Assembly (NCBI GenBank): GCA_024741835.1
Contig: JAENRP010000143.1
Coordinates: 42,268-106,267 of the forward strand
DNA length: 64,000 nt
Direction: 5' to 3'
Source of the DNA: Diplocarpon mali
Lineage: Eukaryota > Ascomycota > Leotiomycetes > Helotiales > Drepanopezizaceae
Position numbers and translations under genes: made by a program. Position 1 is the first letter of the stretch. Every line of letters begins with the position of its first letter. Under the pieces are notes generated by a model. That model was not told the DNA's origin and searched no databases. It saw nothing but the letters and a program-made list of their open reading frames with translations. Shown here one piece after another: positions 1 through 11,966 of this stretch.

Positions 1-660
1 CTGTATACTATGGACCCGAGGTTCAAGAGTAGGAAGTAGAGGTACTTAGCAGCGACCTATTGAAAGGTTTCGTAGCAAATCCGAGCCAAGTTTCAACCTA
101 TTGGGGAACACGCTTTGAGGGCTTCTACTAGCATAAAGAATCCAAGGCGATTCTACTTACCCAAGCACCTTTTCCCAAGACGGAAGAGGAATAACTCTCT
201 ACCAAGGGATAGGTCAGACTCTTTTCTAAGGAGTTGGGAGTTACAAGTATGCGAGGCTAGTAACTCGAGATATCCGGAGTTTTTATACTAGTTTCTCATA
301 TATCAAAGTATAGTATAGCTTCTTCTGCTTATACGACATCATTTAGGACTCATAGAGTATATAGAAAGGAATAAATCAACTTTAAAATGCGAGGCGATAT
401 ATGATGATTTGTAAGCGTCCCAAGATACTTCACACAAGTTACGTTCTAGTAATTTATACGCAAGTACGCCAAGTAGAATAAGAGCTTGCATTGGAGCAAA
501 TCGCCAGTTAACTACATGGCAGGAGTTATCTAGACTATAATAGACCATCCAAGACGCTTACTCGTACAAGAGAGTGCAGCGATTTTCATGATATTATCTT
601 CGTAATCCTTCTATTAGTAGTCATCGTGCAACGGCGACAAGGCGTGCACGCATCCATCTA
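1..660 (+). mobile_element. Decayed transposase-like relic, possibly hAT
   Basis: There is no intact gene here. Frame 1 from base 1 reads a DPRFK-like motif followed by in-frame TAG/TGA codons at places where tryptophan would be expected, then (after a frameshift near base 80) YWGTRFEGFY. A later RYPEF segment near 280 recalls the RYP motif of the hAT C-terminal dimerisation region. TGG-to-TAG change is what CpA-to-TpA mutation on the other strand produces, so RIP decay is a reasonable reading. The hAT assignment rests on these short motifs only. The stretch could instead be some other decayed repeat. Confidence 0.3.
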
Positions 661-723
661 TTTTGGTACTCCCGCTTCAGGTGGCCAACAGCAGTTGGCT
701 AGTACCGTACCCAAGAATCATCA

Positions 724-3700
724 TCAGGGGGCAAGAATGTCCTCCACTCCAGCCCACTGCCCCTTGGCCCTCTCCTCCCAATAGCCCTCCCTGCCGCCCT
801 TCAGTTTCCACACTTCCTCGCCCTCGTCCCCACCCTCGACGCGGGTGAACCACCTGGGCCGATGCAGCTCGTTCCTCTCCTCCATTTCCTTCCGCCGGCG
901 TCGCTGATTCTCTTCCAATTTTGCCTTCAGCAGCTCTGCTCTATCCAGGTCGCCCTCCTCGGCAGCTCTCTGATCTGGTCGCAGCCGGCAGTCCGTGGCG
1001 GGTAGCTTCCCCCTCTCGAGCTCCGTCAGCTCATTCAAGCCCGCGGCAAAAGTGGTGAAGCCGTAGCGCTGCGATGCATTCTCAGCCAAGTCGCCCACGT
1101 GCCAGATTTCGGGCCCTTTCGCTCTGCCGCCTTCCGCGAGCTGAAGACCCGCCGTCCAGGTCCCTACCAAGCCGATACCCGTCGGCGAGCCGTCGGCGCC
1201 GTACGTATCGACCTGGACCTCCTCGCTGCGGCCCCCGAACATGCCCCTCGGCTTGAACTCGGCAACGGCCTTCCCGCCGGTGGTTTCGTTCGTCACCGTC
1301 ATGTTCCCTACAGGCTCAATGTACTTCTCGCCGACCACCACATTTCGTAGAAACGCCGTGGCGACGTTCCAGCTGTAGAGCTCGTCGCTTCCGTCGGGCA
1401 GGTGGAGCACCAGTCGAGTCCGGCCTTCGGTGATGAGCTCTGCGCTCTTCCCCCAGAACCTCTGCGTCGGGGCGGGGGATTGAGTGAAGGACCAGCGTGC
1501 CGAGTCGGCTTGACAGGCCATGCGTACTGGGCGGTGCGAGACTTTCTCCACCAGGAATCTGAAGCCACCCGGTACCTCGCCTTCCGATCGCACCAGTTCG
1601 AACGTCTCTCCCAGCATGGGGTTGAATGGCTTGCGGATCGCCCGCTCCTTCGCACGATTCGTGCTGAATTGCGAGACCGCGAACGCGGCGACGTGTAGCA
1701 GGCGCTGCAGGGGAGCCGGGTGAGATGCCGCCGTGTCAAGCATCCGAGCATATTCCAACTGCTCGGCGACGCGTTGAAGCAGAGAGAGGGGCTCGTTGGC
1801 GCTGACCGGCATGCTGATCGTGCTCAGGTCCTTGCCCACGTTTTTGCGGAGGAACCCAATCAGGCTGGGGGGCATGACAGTCGCGATAGGAACCGTCCTT
1901 CTCCGATGGACTACGGTCGAGAGCGGCAGAGGGTCGAGGGTCTTGGGCTTCGCGGGAAAAAGTGCAGCTCTGCCGTCCAGGTGAGCCGAGTTCTCCTCCT
2001 CCACGGAGGAGGTGGACGATGCGTCCGTGACCAGTTCGTCGTCTGCTTCGGAGGGTTGGGTATCCTCTTCACTTCGACGCCCGATGATTATCAGGGGAGA
2101 GCAGTCCGGGTCGCCGGGCTCAGCATCGTAGAACTCTCCCGTCGAGGTGGAATCGATGCTGTTCCTCGATGCTGATGGTGGAGCTTGTAGCCGGCGGCGC
2201 TTGCTGCTGTTCAGCAGCAGAGAGAAGTCGTTCACGACAGCATCGAGATCGGCCAGGAGAGCTGTGCAGTGCTCGTGCATGCTGCTCTCTTCTCGAGAGG
2301 TAGAAGGCCGTCCCGGTCGCGATGCTGGTGTGCCGTGAGCGGACGCGGTGGCATTGGCAGCTGGAGATGGCACCGCGAGTTGCGTCGAGAGGCCTTGCTG
2401 GAACATCCGCGGCGTGGAAGGGGCACTGGCTTTCCGCCGCCAGAAGGGCCTCTTTTCGAGGGCGGAGGCCGGTCCGAAATACTCAGTCCCGTCGTCGACG
2501 ACGGGGCTCATGGCCGACGGTCCCCATTCCTGCGGCACGTTCCTCCGCGCAGCACCGGGCGCGGTATCGTTGCAAAGTCTCCGGACTGCATCGCGAGTCC
2601 CGACCACTCTGCTCACAAGCGCCTCTACCTGTTCCCACTCTCGCTCTTCTGCCGGGTTCGAGATGGGAGCGTGCAGCGCAGACGTCCGAAGCCTCAGTCG
2701 CTCCGGTAAGGGGGCCAGCGTGGCGTCCACTCCTCGGGCAGTATTGCTTGCGCTCTCGAGGGCCTTGGTCCAGTCCTCGAAATCCTTGGCTGTGCTAGCT
2801 TTCAAGTGCCAGATCTCCGCCCCGGAATCGATGCTGATTTCTCTTCTCCTTTCGTCCGCTGTGATGGCAGCCAAGCTCAGGGGGATGGCTCCACGGAGGG
2901 CCGACGAGTTGCGACTGTAGTAGTAGGAGAGCGTGCACGATGCGAAATCCAAGGAGAAGAACCTGCGGGCGTACCCCTGGCCCCGTTTGCGACGCCTCTT
3001 CGAGAGGACACCGACGTGATATGTCGGCGTCCCACTGTCGCTCTCGTGGCCAGCGACTGAATTTCCCCTGCTCCCAGCCCCCATGACAAGATGACTCTGC
3101 AGACTGTCTACCGACTCGGAAGCTGTGGCGCCCAACTTCGGGCTCGAGTTCTTGCCGATGCCTCCCACACCCACGGCGGCCATCGATCCTGGAAGCCCCT
3201 GCTGGTGATGATTGGCATGCGGAGGCGCGTTGGTCGGATACGTGAGGAGGACGAGGGTGGCAGTCTTCGAGATCTGCTTGGAGAAGGTGTTGTCGAAGAC
3301 GAGGCCATACATTCCGCCGTGGCCAGCGGGCACGGCGTATGTGCCCATGGACACCTTGTCGGCCTCGCATTTCCCGTACCATTGTATGGCCAGGAAGCCT
3401 TTCGCCTTCAGCTGTTCCTGGGCCGTCGAGAGCTCATTCCGGGTATTGGGCGCTCGTCTCCGGCTCTCGATGGCGGAGTCCAGGGGAAGCAGAGAGCTCG
3501 AAGCATCCTCGAGAGCTGGGTTTGCGGCCGCGGTTCCAGCATTGCTGGTACCCGGGTGCTTGAAGATGCCAAAGTTGCTCGCGATCATCTTAGCCCAGCA
3601 CAGCAGCAGACGGGCGATAGGCATGCTCACATTGACTTCTTGTGCGGCTGCACACTCCACGAGATGGTGTGGCCCTCGTCGACCTTGACCCAGCGAACGA

Positions 3701-3799
3701 TGTACGACTGTTGGTAGCCATCAGCGCCTGCTTCTGTTCCCCCCACTCAGCAGATGCGCGTACCTTGCGATGAATTTCCAGCTGCTCGAGGCCCGCCAT
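724..3799 (-). CDS. OSH3: Oxysterol-binding protein, Osh3 type (GOLD-PH-FFAT-ORD)
   Basis: Lipid-transfer protein expected at ER-plasma membrane contacts, where Osh3-type proteins exchange sterol/PI4P. Three exons: 3764..3799, 3631..3707 and 724..3577, with introns 3708..3763 and 3578..3630; the spliced CDS is 2967 nt (988 aa). The first two tiny exons are needed to restore the N-terminus, which reads through to NFGIFKHPG as in the Osh3 GOLD-like domain (about 1-155). A PH domain lies at about 224-317. An FFAT-like motif EFYDAEP at about 519-525 should bind VAP/Scs2 in the ER. The lipid-binding ORD runs from about 600 to 960 and has KPFNPMLGETFE. The family signature EQVSHHPP appears as EKVSHRPV, so the second His is Arg and the second Pro is Val. 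The C-terminus has a basic, charged segment (KLEENQRRRRKEMEERNE). The start is the ATG at 3799, just before the first splice donor. Confidence 0.93.
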
Positions 3800-4074
3800 G
3801 GTGCAAACCGAAGGTTGAAATCTCCGGCCGACGCGCCGAGTACGATCACAACTTTTCCCGGGGTCGTCGGCTGGGCCGCGAGGCCTGGGCGCAGACGTAC
3901 GACGAATGCACAGCAGTGCCGCCGCAGATTCGATCGGCGCGCGTAAAGGTGAAGGTGAATGCGGAGGTGGATGTGAGGCACAGCGCAACGTCGCCGGCGC
4001 ACCCTTCACCGGGAGTTTTGCTCGAAGCTGGAGGGCGCCGAGTTGCGACGGGCAGTTGGTCGATGGTGAGGTGC

Positions 4075-4100
4075 TTACGTCAGCCAGCTGGCTGACGTAA
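4075..4100. promoter_or_regulatory. 26-bp perfect palindrome with paired TGACGTAA sites
   Basis: The two 13-base arms, TTACGTCAGCCAG and its reverse complement, meet with no spacer. Each outer end is TTACGTCA/TGACGTAA, the ATF/CREB (bZIP) type of site. It lies 276 bp upstream of the OSH3 start codon and 430 bp beyond the SPT6 stop codon, so OSH3 is the natural target. Binding is inferred. Confidence 0.55.
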
Positions 4101-4164
4101 CCAGGCTAAGGAAGGTTTAGGGACATGCGGCTCAGCTACACGACCCGGCACCAAGCGAGGGTTG

Positions 4165-4203
4165 TCCGGTCAATTTATATCTATCTTTCAATAATTGACC
4201 GGA
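4165..4203. repeat. Inverted repeat, 11-bp perfect stem, 17-nt loop
   Basis: TCCGGTCAATT at 4165-4175 is matched by AATTGACCGGA at 4193-4203. It lies between the OSH3 promoter and the SPT6 3' end. It may be a transcript-end hairpin for SPT6 or a small transposon remnant. Confidence 0.5.
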
Positions 4204-4492
4204 ACTTATACAACGTTTTCGGTTATCTAAAAAGTTCCCACTGGTAAGACTACCAAGTATGTAGGTAGGGGTGCGGAGGAGGCGAGTGAGCATAGCATCA
4301 GCTCCATGGACGTATAGGCAATGCACGTGGAACTCTCTTCAACTAATTCAGATTACTATCAGCTTCAACCACGTCCAGACCATTTGCAGGATCGCCTTCC
4401 GCCTTCCAGGTGCGGGCCTCCAGATGCGTGCCCCTCTCCAGCTTACCGTGCTCTATCGTAGTAAAAACATGAATGGCCCATGCCAATCGCAA

Positions 4493-4505
4493 CCCCCCCC
4501 CCCCC
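4493..4505. repeat. C13 homopolymer
   Basis: A run of 13 C just past the SPT6 stop codon, in its expected 3' UTR (G-run on the SPT6 transcript). The length may be unreliable in sequencing. Confidence 0.8.
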
Positions 4506-4530
4506 GCCACGGCCGGAATACCCTCTGGTC

Positions 4531-7500
4531 TCAAGCTCTCTTGATCTGCTCGGTCTGGTGTTTGATCTTGAAGCCATTGCACAAGCTTTTCATGTCCGGG
4601 TACTGGATTTTCATCAGGTCAAAGGCCTTCGGCACCACGCGGACTGGCCAGGCGTAGGTACGTCCGGCCTGCCCAGCCTTGAAGCACAGGTGGAAGTAGC
4701 CGGGATGCCGCGAATCCAAGCAGAAAGCATAGACCGATCTCTTGGGATTGGCTTCGGTGTAGGTGGTAAGCCATTTTTCTGCTCGCAGTCAGTTGGGCCC
4801 CGCCATGGACGAGTCGAAGGAGTCGCATACCGGTGTCTGCCTTGCTTCCAGACTGGAACTTCTCATGGTCCATCATTTCTGCCACCTTCTTGGACATGGC
4901 TTTCACGTGGACCACGATCAACTCATCCAAGTCGCTGTAGGTCTGGGTCCCAATCCGCAACTGGCGACCCAGAGAGAATTCATTCTCTTTCTTCAACTCG
5001 AGAACATCGATATGCTGATACACACCATCCGCCACCTTCCATGTCACGGCGAGGTGATCGTTGCCCTTGGAGGATGGACGGACGACCACGTCGCCCGGGG
5101 CTTGAGAGCCCAGGTACTCTTCGGCCTGGGTAGAGTTGAAGGGTCTGAAGAGTGGGTGGTTGACGACGCGCTGCGTCCGGCCAGTGGCCCTGTCTTTCTC
5201 CCGTAACTCTTCCTTGTCTCTCAGCTCCAGGCTGGCATCCCAAGATCCTGGGTCGTGATCGACCCGCTTGCGGTAAGGGATCCTCAGCATCTGCTGCCGC
5301 AGGGAGAGCCGTGCTGAGAAGTTGTGCCGGTCCAGTTCGAGGAGTTTGGCCTGTGCCGTCTGGCCGACGGAAAAGAGGCGGTTCAGAGGAGTGTCGGCAA
5401 GATCAGAGCCTTCCTGCTGCTCAACCCGGCCCTCGATGCCCGAGTCTAGCTTGGCAACGATGAAATCTTCCCTGGCCACACGGATGTTGACCGAGACAAT
5501 CATGCCCTCGCACAGGGATTCGGCTGTCTCGCCGGTAAGCATCGTGAAGATGTCGCTATCCGATAAGAGCGAGAAGTTCCTTCTCAGTTCCTCGTACGGC
5601 TGTTGAAGCTCGGCCCGAATGGTCTCGAGCGTGGCGCGCTTTCGCTGATTGTAGTTCCGCTCCAGTTGCTCTGCATACTCCTCCAGGATCAGGTCGTTGA
5701 CCTTCTCCTGCTCATCATCCTTGATGAGCTTGCGAACGATGGCGCCCGGGCCGCCCTCGTCAACTTCAGCCTTGACGTCCTCTTCGTCCAGCTCAAGAGC
5801 ATCGGCGGCCATCTTGCGACCGAGTTCGTAATCTTCCGGGTGCACCCGGGTGTTGTCCAGGTAGTCTGACGTCTGGGTTGAGCTGTCATACTCGATGGAC
5901 AAGAAGCTGGCGCAGTTATTCCACACCCGGGGGCCGACGACGGGTAGCTTGCCACTGTCCGGATCCCCAACGAGCTCGTCGCGGGTGTTCACGACGCCCC
6001 CGTTGGCATTGATGGTCTTCAAGACAGCAGTGGCCTTTCTCGGGCCGAGGCCGCACACAAAGGGGAGCAGAGTCGCCGTGTACGGGTCCGCAATCGCCTC
6101 GTTGATGTCGACGCCGCAAAGGTTGACCATGTCGACCATGGCCGTCTCGAGCTGCCGGCGAAGCTTGTCCTCGGGAAGAAGTTGCTGGCAGGGGTGAAAC
6201 GAGAGCGAGACGACGTCGCGGCCAAGCGCGGCGTATTCCTTCATCGGGTTCTGGAGGTACTTGGCCAGTGCCACGCAGTATTTGGTGAGGGCCGGGAATG
6301 TCGGGTGGTCGATGGCGGCGCGGGAGCTGTCCTTGTACAGTCGTGCTACTTCGTCGTTGACCACCACGATCTCTAGCGGCTCGCTGCGATCCTGGCCTGT
6401 TTCCGAGTCCTCGAAATCGGCACCCCGCAAGCCTCTATCCTCAACCAAGTCCCGGAGGCTGGTTATGAGCTTGTGGGTATCCGCAGAGAACCCGCCGACG
6501 CCGACAACGTCTGGCTTCCTCCGCTGCACCAGCTCCACCAGATCGTCTCGGGCTTTCTCGCTCCGCAAGAGATTTTCGAATCGACCATGTTCCAGGACGC
6601 GGCCGTCCTCCTCCACCCAAGCCCAGCAGACCGGATCCCGGCTCGGGTCCATGTTGCCATTGGACAAGGCCAGGACGCGGGGGATCGTGCCAAGTACCAT
6701 GCCCTTCGGCTTGTAGGGGGCTTGATCCAGCTTCTTCGAGTACTCCTCGCGACAGATCTTGAGGACGGAATCTTGGCACTCGGTTCTCATGCTCTCCTTG
6801 ACACCCTTCGTGATGACCTTTTCGAGTTTGGTGTAAGCAAGATCCAGAACTTTCTGGCGCTCATCATTCCAGGCATCGGCCAGCTCGCTGTAGTTGTCCG
6901 ACGCAAACTCAGCGTAGAGCTGCTTCCGGAATTCCCGTTCGCTCTGGAGCGACACCTTGACTTCAATCAGACCCTCTTCCTCAGCCCTCAGCATCTTCAA
7001 GAAGATCTCGGGCTTGTTGGCGATGTCGCTGAAGGTTTGGTTCTTCAGGTACTTGAATTCGTAGTACGGATGCTGCTCGTCAATCTTCCTCAGGCCCTTC
7101 TCGGTCCTGCGGCAGTCGACGACGCCCATCATGTAGTAGCTCATGCGGAAATGCTTGCGCATGCGCGGATTCATAAACAACTCCTCGGCGAACATCTGGC
7201 GCGCGGCCAGGAGGACCGCCTCCCCGGTCCGGAATTCGCTGTCGAGGGTCAGGGAGTCGGCGAGGTCGATGGGCGTGAGAGAGGAGTCTTCCGTGTATTG
7301 CTTCCGCCCTTCTCTCAACGCGTTCTGGGCCACCTGATCAGGCGTGATTCCGTACGCCCGGACCAGGTTGTAGGCGCTCCCTTTCCGAATCCTCTCGTAC
7401 ATGGACGATTTCCCCCCGGGGCGACGCTTCTCCTTGATCCCCACATTGGTCGCAGCCAGGTCCTTGATCTCGGAAGAGTACTGGAAATAGATGAAATCTT

Positions 7501-8914
7501 GGATGTCTTGCAGTTCTTCCATGGTCACGGCAATGGGCAACATGTCGTCGACCATCGGATCGACCACACCTCCAGCCAGCTTCAGATTGTCGAACGTTCT
7601 TTCCAGGACGTTTCGCTTCTCAATCAGAGCACGGAACTTGAGATCCAGGTCGAGCACGCGCCACAGGTCATCCTGGTTGAGCAACTTCTCGGCGCTGACG
7701 ACGTATTCATCATGGTCGTTGCTGTCGCGCACTCGCGTCTTCTTGGCATGAATCAGGTAATCCTTACGATGCTGGAATACGTAGGGAACCTCGACCTCGT
7801 CCACCACGAAGAATTCGAGGACCTTGCCGATGGCGCGTGTGAACGGAGCCTGGAGGTCGCTGTGTAGCTGTTTCTTTGGCCAGATCAGAGCCGTGATCCA
7901 GCGAGCTTCCTCTTTGAACTGATCCTCGGAGAGGGTAACGTTTTTGTACGGCAATCGATCGAGTTGGAAGCGCTCCGGCTCGTCTGCCCATCGAATCTGG
8001 TTGTCCTCGTCGGTCAGAAGCTTCTCTGCCAGCTGTGAGGGCTCGAAAACGTCCTTGAGCTCGAGGTTGTGATCCCCCGCTTCTCTGGCCTCGGCCTCGT
8101 CCTCCAGGGCCAGAGCCCAGTCGTAGTCCTCTCCATTGCCAAATATGGCCTCCATATCATCCAGCGCATCCTTGTCGAGGCCCGAAGCCTCGGTAGCCCC
8201 GACGTAGCCCCTGTCTCGTGGGCGTGCCACCTCCCGCTGTTCCTGAAGCCTGCGCCGCTCATCCTCGTCTTCGAGCTCGTCCTCTTCAATGAAGTCGGCG
8301 AATTCATCCACCCTATGATGGTCCGGCCGGGCGAAGCCGCGGTCCTGGTCATGGCCAATGTCGAGGTCCTCGTCGTCAGAGAAGATCTGGTCCAAGCCGC
8401 GCTCTCGATTCTGGTCGTTATCGTCTCGGTGCCCACGCTTGAGGCGCTTGAGTTTGGGCTGTCGCGGGTCAGCAAGCCTACGAGGCGGATCTGGTCAGAG
8501 TACGGCATACCTGAGCCGCTGCCTTGCGCTCCCATTCGGGGTTTGCTTCGCCGATGAGATCCAGGTCCTCTTCGTCCAGGGCGGCTTCTTCCTGCTCTCG
8601 CTCCGCACGGTTGCGCTTCTTGCGCCGCCGTCGCTCTCGTGCCGCTTCTTCCTCGTCTTCGTCGTCTTCGATGATGAAGCCCTCGCGAACCTAACGATGG
8701 TTAGCCAGGCCGAGCCCGCCACGCACGCCGAGAGAGGAGCCCATACTGCACGAGCTGCCTCTTCATCGTCGTCATCTTCTTCCTCGCTCGAATCATCCAG
8801 GTCGGGATCCCGTCGTTTGCCGGGTCTGGCGTCTCCGGTTTCCTCGTCGAAAGAATCGTCGTTCTGCTCCTCGTCCAGTTCGGCCTCGCCCTGAATCAGA
8901 TCTCGCATGCTCAT
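4531..8914 (-). CDS. SPT6: Transcription elongation factor / histone chaperone Spt6
   Basis: Spt6 travels with RNA polymerase II, binds histones H3-H4 and restores nucleosomes behind the polymerase. Four exons: 8747..8914, 8511..8690, 4831..8458 and 4531..4778 (introns 8691..8746, 8459..8510, 4779..4830). The spliced CDS is 4224 nt (1407 aa), the usual Spt6 size. The first about 330 residues are strongly acidic. The core has YqgF-like and helix-hairpin-helix parts (VCGLGPRKA). An S1 domain starts at about 1101 ([10 protein letters not shown]). The tandem SH2 region covers about 1217-1400, with phosphate-binding Arg in GDVVVRPSS at about 1243. The last intron must be removed to recover the second SH2 half, including [14 protein letters not shown]. 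The start [16 protein letters not shown] matches the family's acidic N-terminus. Confidence 0.96.
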
Positions 8915-10201
8915 AGTTGCGGCTTGCTGTGGTCGTCGAAAGTTGCCAAGGGAGGGGGGAGGGGGGTGGGTTGTGGGAAGATGGAGGCGGGGGTGAAAGA
9001 GCAGTTCGGTGCGGAGGGGAGAGGCGCCTAGGCAGCGAGCTGGACGAGCTGGACGAGCTGGATGATTCGCGGCGGAAGCTGCTGGCGTTGCGAGGAGCTG
9101 GCAATCCGGAGACGCGATCGCGCTTCTTTTTTTTTTGCTCACGAGCAGGGCGACGACGAGCGTGACTTGAGCATGCTGGCTGCCCCCTGCCTCATGAGTC
9201 ATCCGTTAGTCAGCAAGCCGGGCGTCGAAGCTGGGAACCTGAGCAGGTGGAGGCGCGCTGCTCGCAGTCTTTCTCCGTGACGGTCCAGGTGAGGAGGGAC
9301 GTGGAGTATATCTTTCGCATCTCATCGTATTGCATCTGATATGTCACCGAGCCCTCGTCTACACGGGATTCCCAGCAGCCCAGCAGCCCAGCTTCCCGCC
9401 GACTGAGTCGCCCGTGTGATGCTGCATTGTGCCAAGCATCGCTGCCGCGGGCGCAGACCTGGGACTTCACTCGATCTGGCCCCTCCGCCATCACGTAAAG
9501 CTGCCCGTAGCACATCCATCACTTCGGCGGCCCCTTTCGCCCTCTTCGTCTCTTCTTCCTTTTCCTCCTCCACTTCCACCTCTCCCTCTTTTGCCTCCTC
9601 TGCCTCGTCGTCCTCCTCTCCCTCGTCGGCCTCCTCTCCCTCTTTCTCCTCCTCTATATCCTCACTCCCCCTCACCGCCCATCCCAGCTCGCGGCTCTCT
9701 TCCGCCTGCGGTCGTTGCGCTTTTCTCCTCCAGCCGTCGGTTTTGGCGCTGCAGTGCCTCGCCACTTCGAACCCCCTCCCTCTCCCCAACCGCAGCTGTG
9801 TGAGGAGAACTGCTGCCACTGTTGTGTCCAGCATACCGGCCCAGAGTACACCAGCTCTCCGCCGACAAGAAGGCCTCCTCTCTATCGGCCGTGAAAGGGC
9901 CCTCCAGAGAGCAGAGCGACGCAGGTTTGGCGCCAGCGGCCAAAGCCAAAGCCAAAGCCAAAGCCAAAGCCATTCCGCCGTCACCACATCACATCGCGTG
10001 GTATTCGTCTCGGTCCTCGCCCCGCTTGCCGCCTCGCCCCCACGACGCCTGCACAATCTTCGAGAACCGCGGCTCGATCCATCCCTTCTCCTGTCGCGCC
10101 TCGCATTCCCCTCCAACCGTCGCCAATCGATCCCGTGGCCATCAGTTCTCCTCTCCCGCTCGCCGGCCAGAGCCTGCGCAGACTCAGCAGAAGCCGGCAG
10201 G
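8915..10201. promoter_or_regulatory. Divergent SPT6/STE7 promoter region with CT-rich tract
   Basis: This 1287-bp interval separates the divergent SPT6 and STE7 start codons and should hold both promoters and 5' UTRs. A long pyrimidine-rich (CCT/TCC) tract at about 9530-9670 on the + strand, typical of fungal core promoters, precedes STE7. A T13-like run lies near 9127-9139. I see no extra gene. The reading frame of STE7 exon 1 is open upstream for several hundred bases, but that translation is low-complexity Ser/Pro encoded by the CT tract. Confidence 0.6.
9939..9971. repeat. (GCCAAA)n hexanucleotide repeat, 5.5 units
   Basis: Perfect tandem GCCAAA units in the STE7 5' region, 230 bp before the start codon. 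It is probably transcribed as 5' UTR and variable in length between strains. Confidence 0.85.
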
Positions 10202-11966
10202 ATGTCGGAAGCGATCGGTTCAGTGCGGACACTGAAGAGGAAGAACGTCAAAGGCCTCGCCTTGGCAGCACCTGCCCCGCGGCCTGTGGCACCATCTGAG
10301 AGCGACCTCCAGGTCCCCGGCGGCAACGTGAACGAGAGTGCTCGGCAGACTGCCCAGCTGGAGATCGGTATCGAGTACAAGCTGGACCTGAAGAGGGAAG
10401 ATCTGGAGGTGTTGAAGGACCTGGGCCATGGGAATGGGGGCACTGTCAGCAAAGTCCGGCACATGGCCACCGGAACCGTCATGGCGAGAAAGGTGAGCCT
10501 GCAGACGACCGCTGCCGGGAAATGGATGCTAATTCTGCTGCGCGAATCAGATTATCCACGTCGAGGCCAAGAAGGAGATGCGTCGCCGTATCGTGAGGGA
10601 GCTGCAGATCATGCACGATACCAACTCGGAATTCATCGTCAACTTCCATGGCGCCTTTCTGAGCGACACGAACGATGTTATTATGTGCATGGAATACATG
10701 GATGTCGGGTAAGGAAACCCCGCAACGACTCCGAGCAGGCTCTGACCATCTTTCAGCTCTCTTGACAGGATCTCGCGGCTCTTCGGCCCCGTACGGGTCG
10801 ATGTGCTGGGGAAAATAGCCGAGGCAACGCTGGGAGGGCTCACGTATCTCTACATCAAGCACCACATCATGCACCGCGACATCAAGCCGTCGAATATCCT
10901 GGTCAACTCGAAGGGTCAGATCAAGCTCTGTGATTTCGGTGTGTCGGGGGAGCTGGTCAACTCCGTGGCAGATACATTCGTCGGGACATCTACGTACATG
11001 GCGCCAGAGAGAATCCAGGGTCAGAAATATACCGTCAAGTCGGACGTCTGGAGTTTTGGGCTGTCCATCATGGAATTAGCCATCGGCAAGTTCCCCTTCG
11101 ATGCCAGCGAGCACCTGTCGGACGGAGACGGGGCTCCGTCGGGTATCTTGGACCTCCTGCAGCAGATTGTCTACGAGCCAGCGCCGAAGCTTCCCAAGAG
11201 CGAGGCCTTTCCGCAGATCCTGGAAGACATGATACAGAAGTGTATGGCAAAAGCGCCGGAGGAGCGGCCGACCCCACAAGAACTCTTTGTAAGCGTCCGC
11301 CCACATCCCATGCCGAGGAGGACGAACTAACGGGTCCCCAAGGAGCGCGAGCCCTTTGTGCAAGCAGCCAAGAGAACGCCGGTGGACTTGAGAGAGTGGG
11401 CAGTCAGTCTGATTGAGAAGGACAACCGGAAATCCCACCTCGCCCCTCAGTTATCCCCATCCACGCAGCAACTTCTTCGCTCGGGAGACTCGCCGACCGG
11501 GCAATACTCCGCCAACTCCCCTGACTACTCCCTCCCAACCCCTACCTCTGGCGATATTCCCATTGGCGGCGGTGATGTGCGTTCGGCAGTCACGTCTCCT
11601 CATTATGGCGACCGCTCGCCGACAAGGAACGGCAGCAGCAGCTTAGGCCGCGCTTCAGGCGCCTCGTATCATCCTGGCCTCCCCCCACGAGGATCGACGA
11701 CCAATTCCGTCCCCAAGATCACGACGCTCAACGCCCCCGACCACTCTTCCAGCGGCCCGTCAAGCGCCAATGCGATATCCTCCTCCACGACCACCCTTCC
11801 GATGCGGCCCGCTCCCCCCGCGGGCCCCTTGCCGCCGCCTCCAGTGCCCAAGAAGGAGGGCGTCGACTCGGATCTCAAGAGGGAGAGTAGACGACAAGCT
11901 ACCCTTGGGAACGGCTACGGATCTGGTCATCCAGCCAACGCGTCCAACCATCCCTACGAGTACTAG
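10202..11966 (+). CDS. STE7: MAP kinase kinase, Ste7/MkkB/Mst7 type
   Basis: Dual-specificity kinase of the pheromone/invasive-growth cascade, acting between Ste11 and the Fus3/Kss1-type MAPK. Four exons: 10202..10492, 10551..10708, 10757..11288 and 11343..11966 (introns of 58, 48 and 54 nt), giving 1605 nt and 534 aa. A MAPK docking motif ([10 protein letters not shown], 12-21) sits at the N-terminus. The Gly loop is GHGNGGTV, the ATP-binding Lys is K97 (VMARK), then HRDIKPSN at 189, DFG at 209 and APE at 232. The activation loop is SVADTFVGT, with S219 and T223 as expected phosphosites. The C-terminal about 200 residues are Ser/Pro-rich with a polyproline stretch near [12 protein letters not shown], as in filamentous fungal orthologues and unlike yeast Ste7. 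Confidence 0.95.

Noticed and set aside
6473..7867. 464-codon open frame on + strand
   Set aside because: It is antisense to SPT6 exon 3, has no domain, and arises from codon bias of the real gene.
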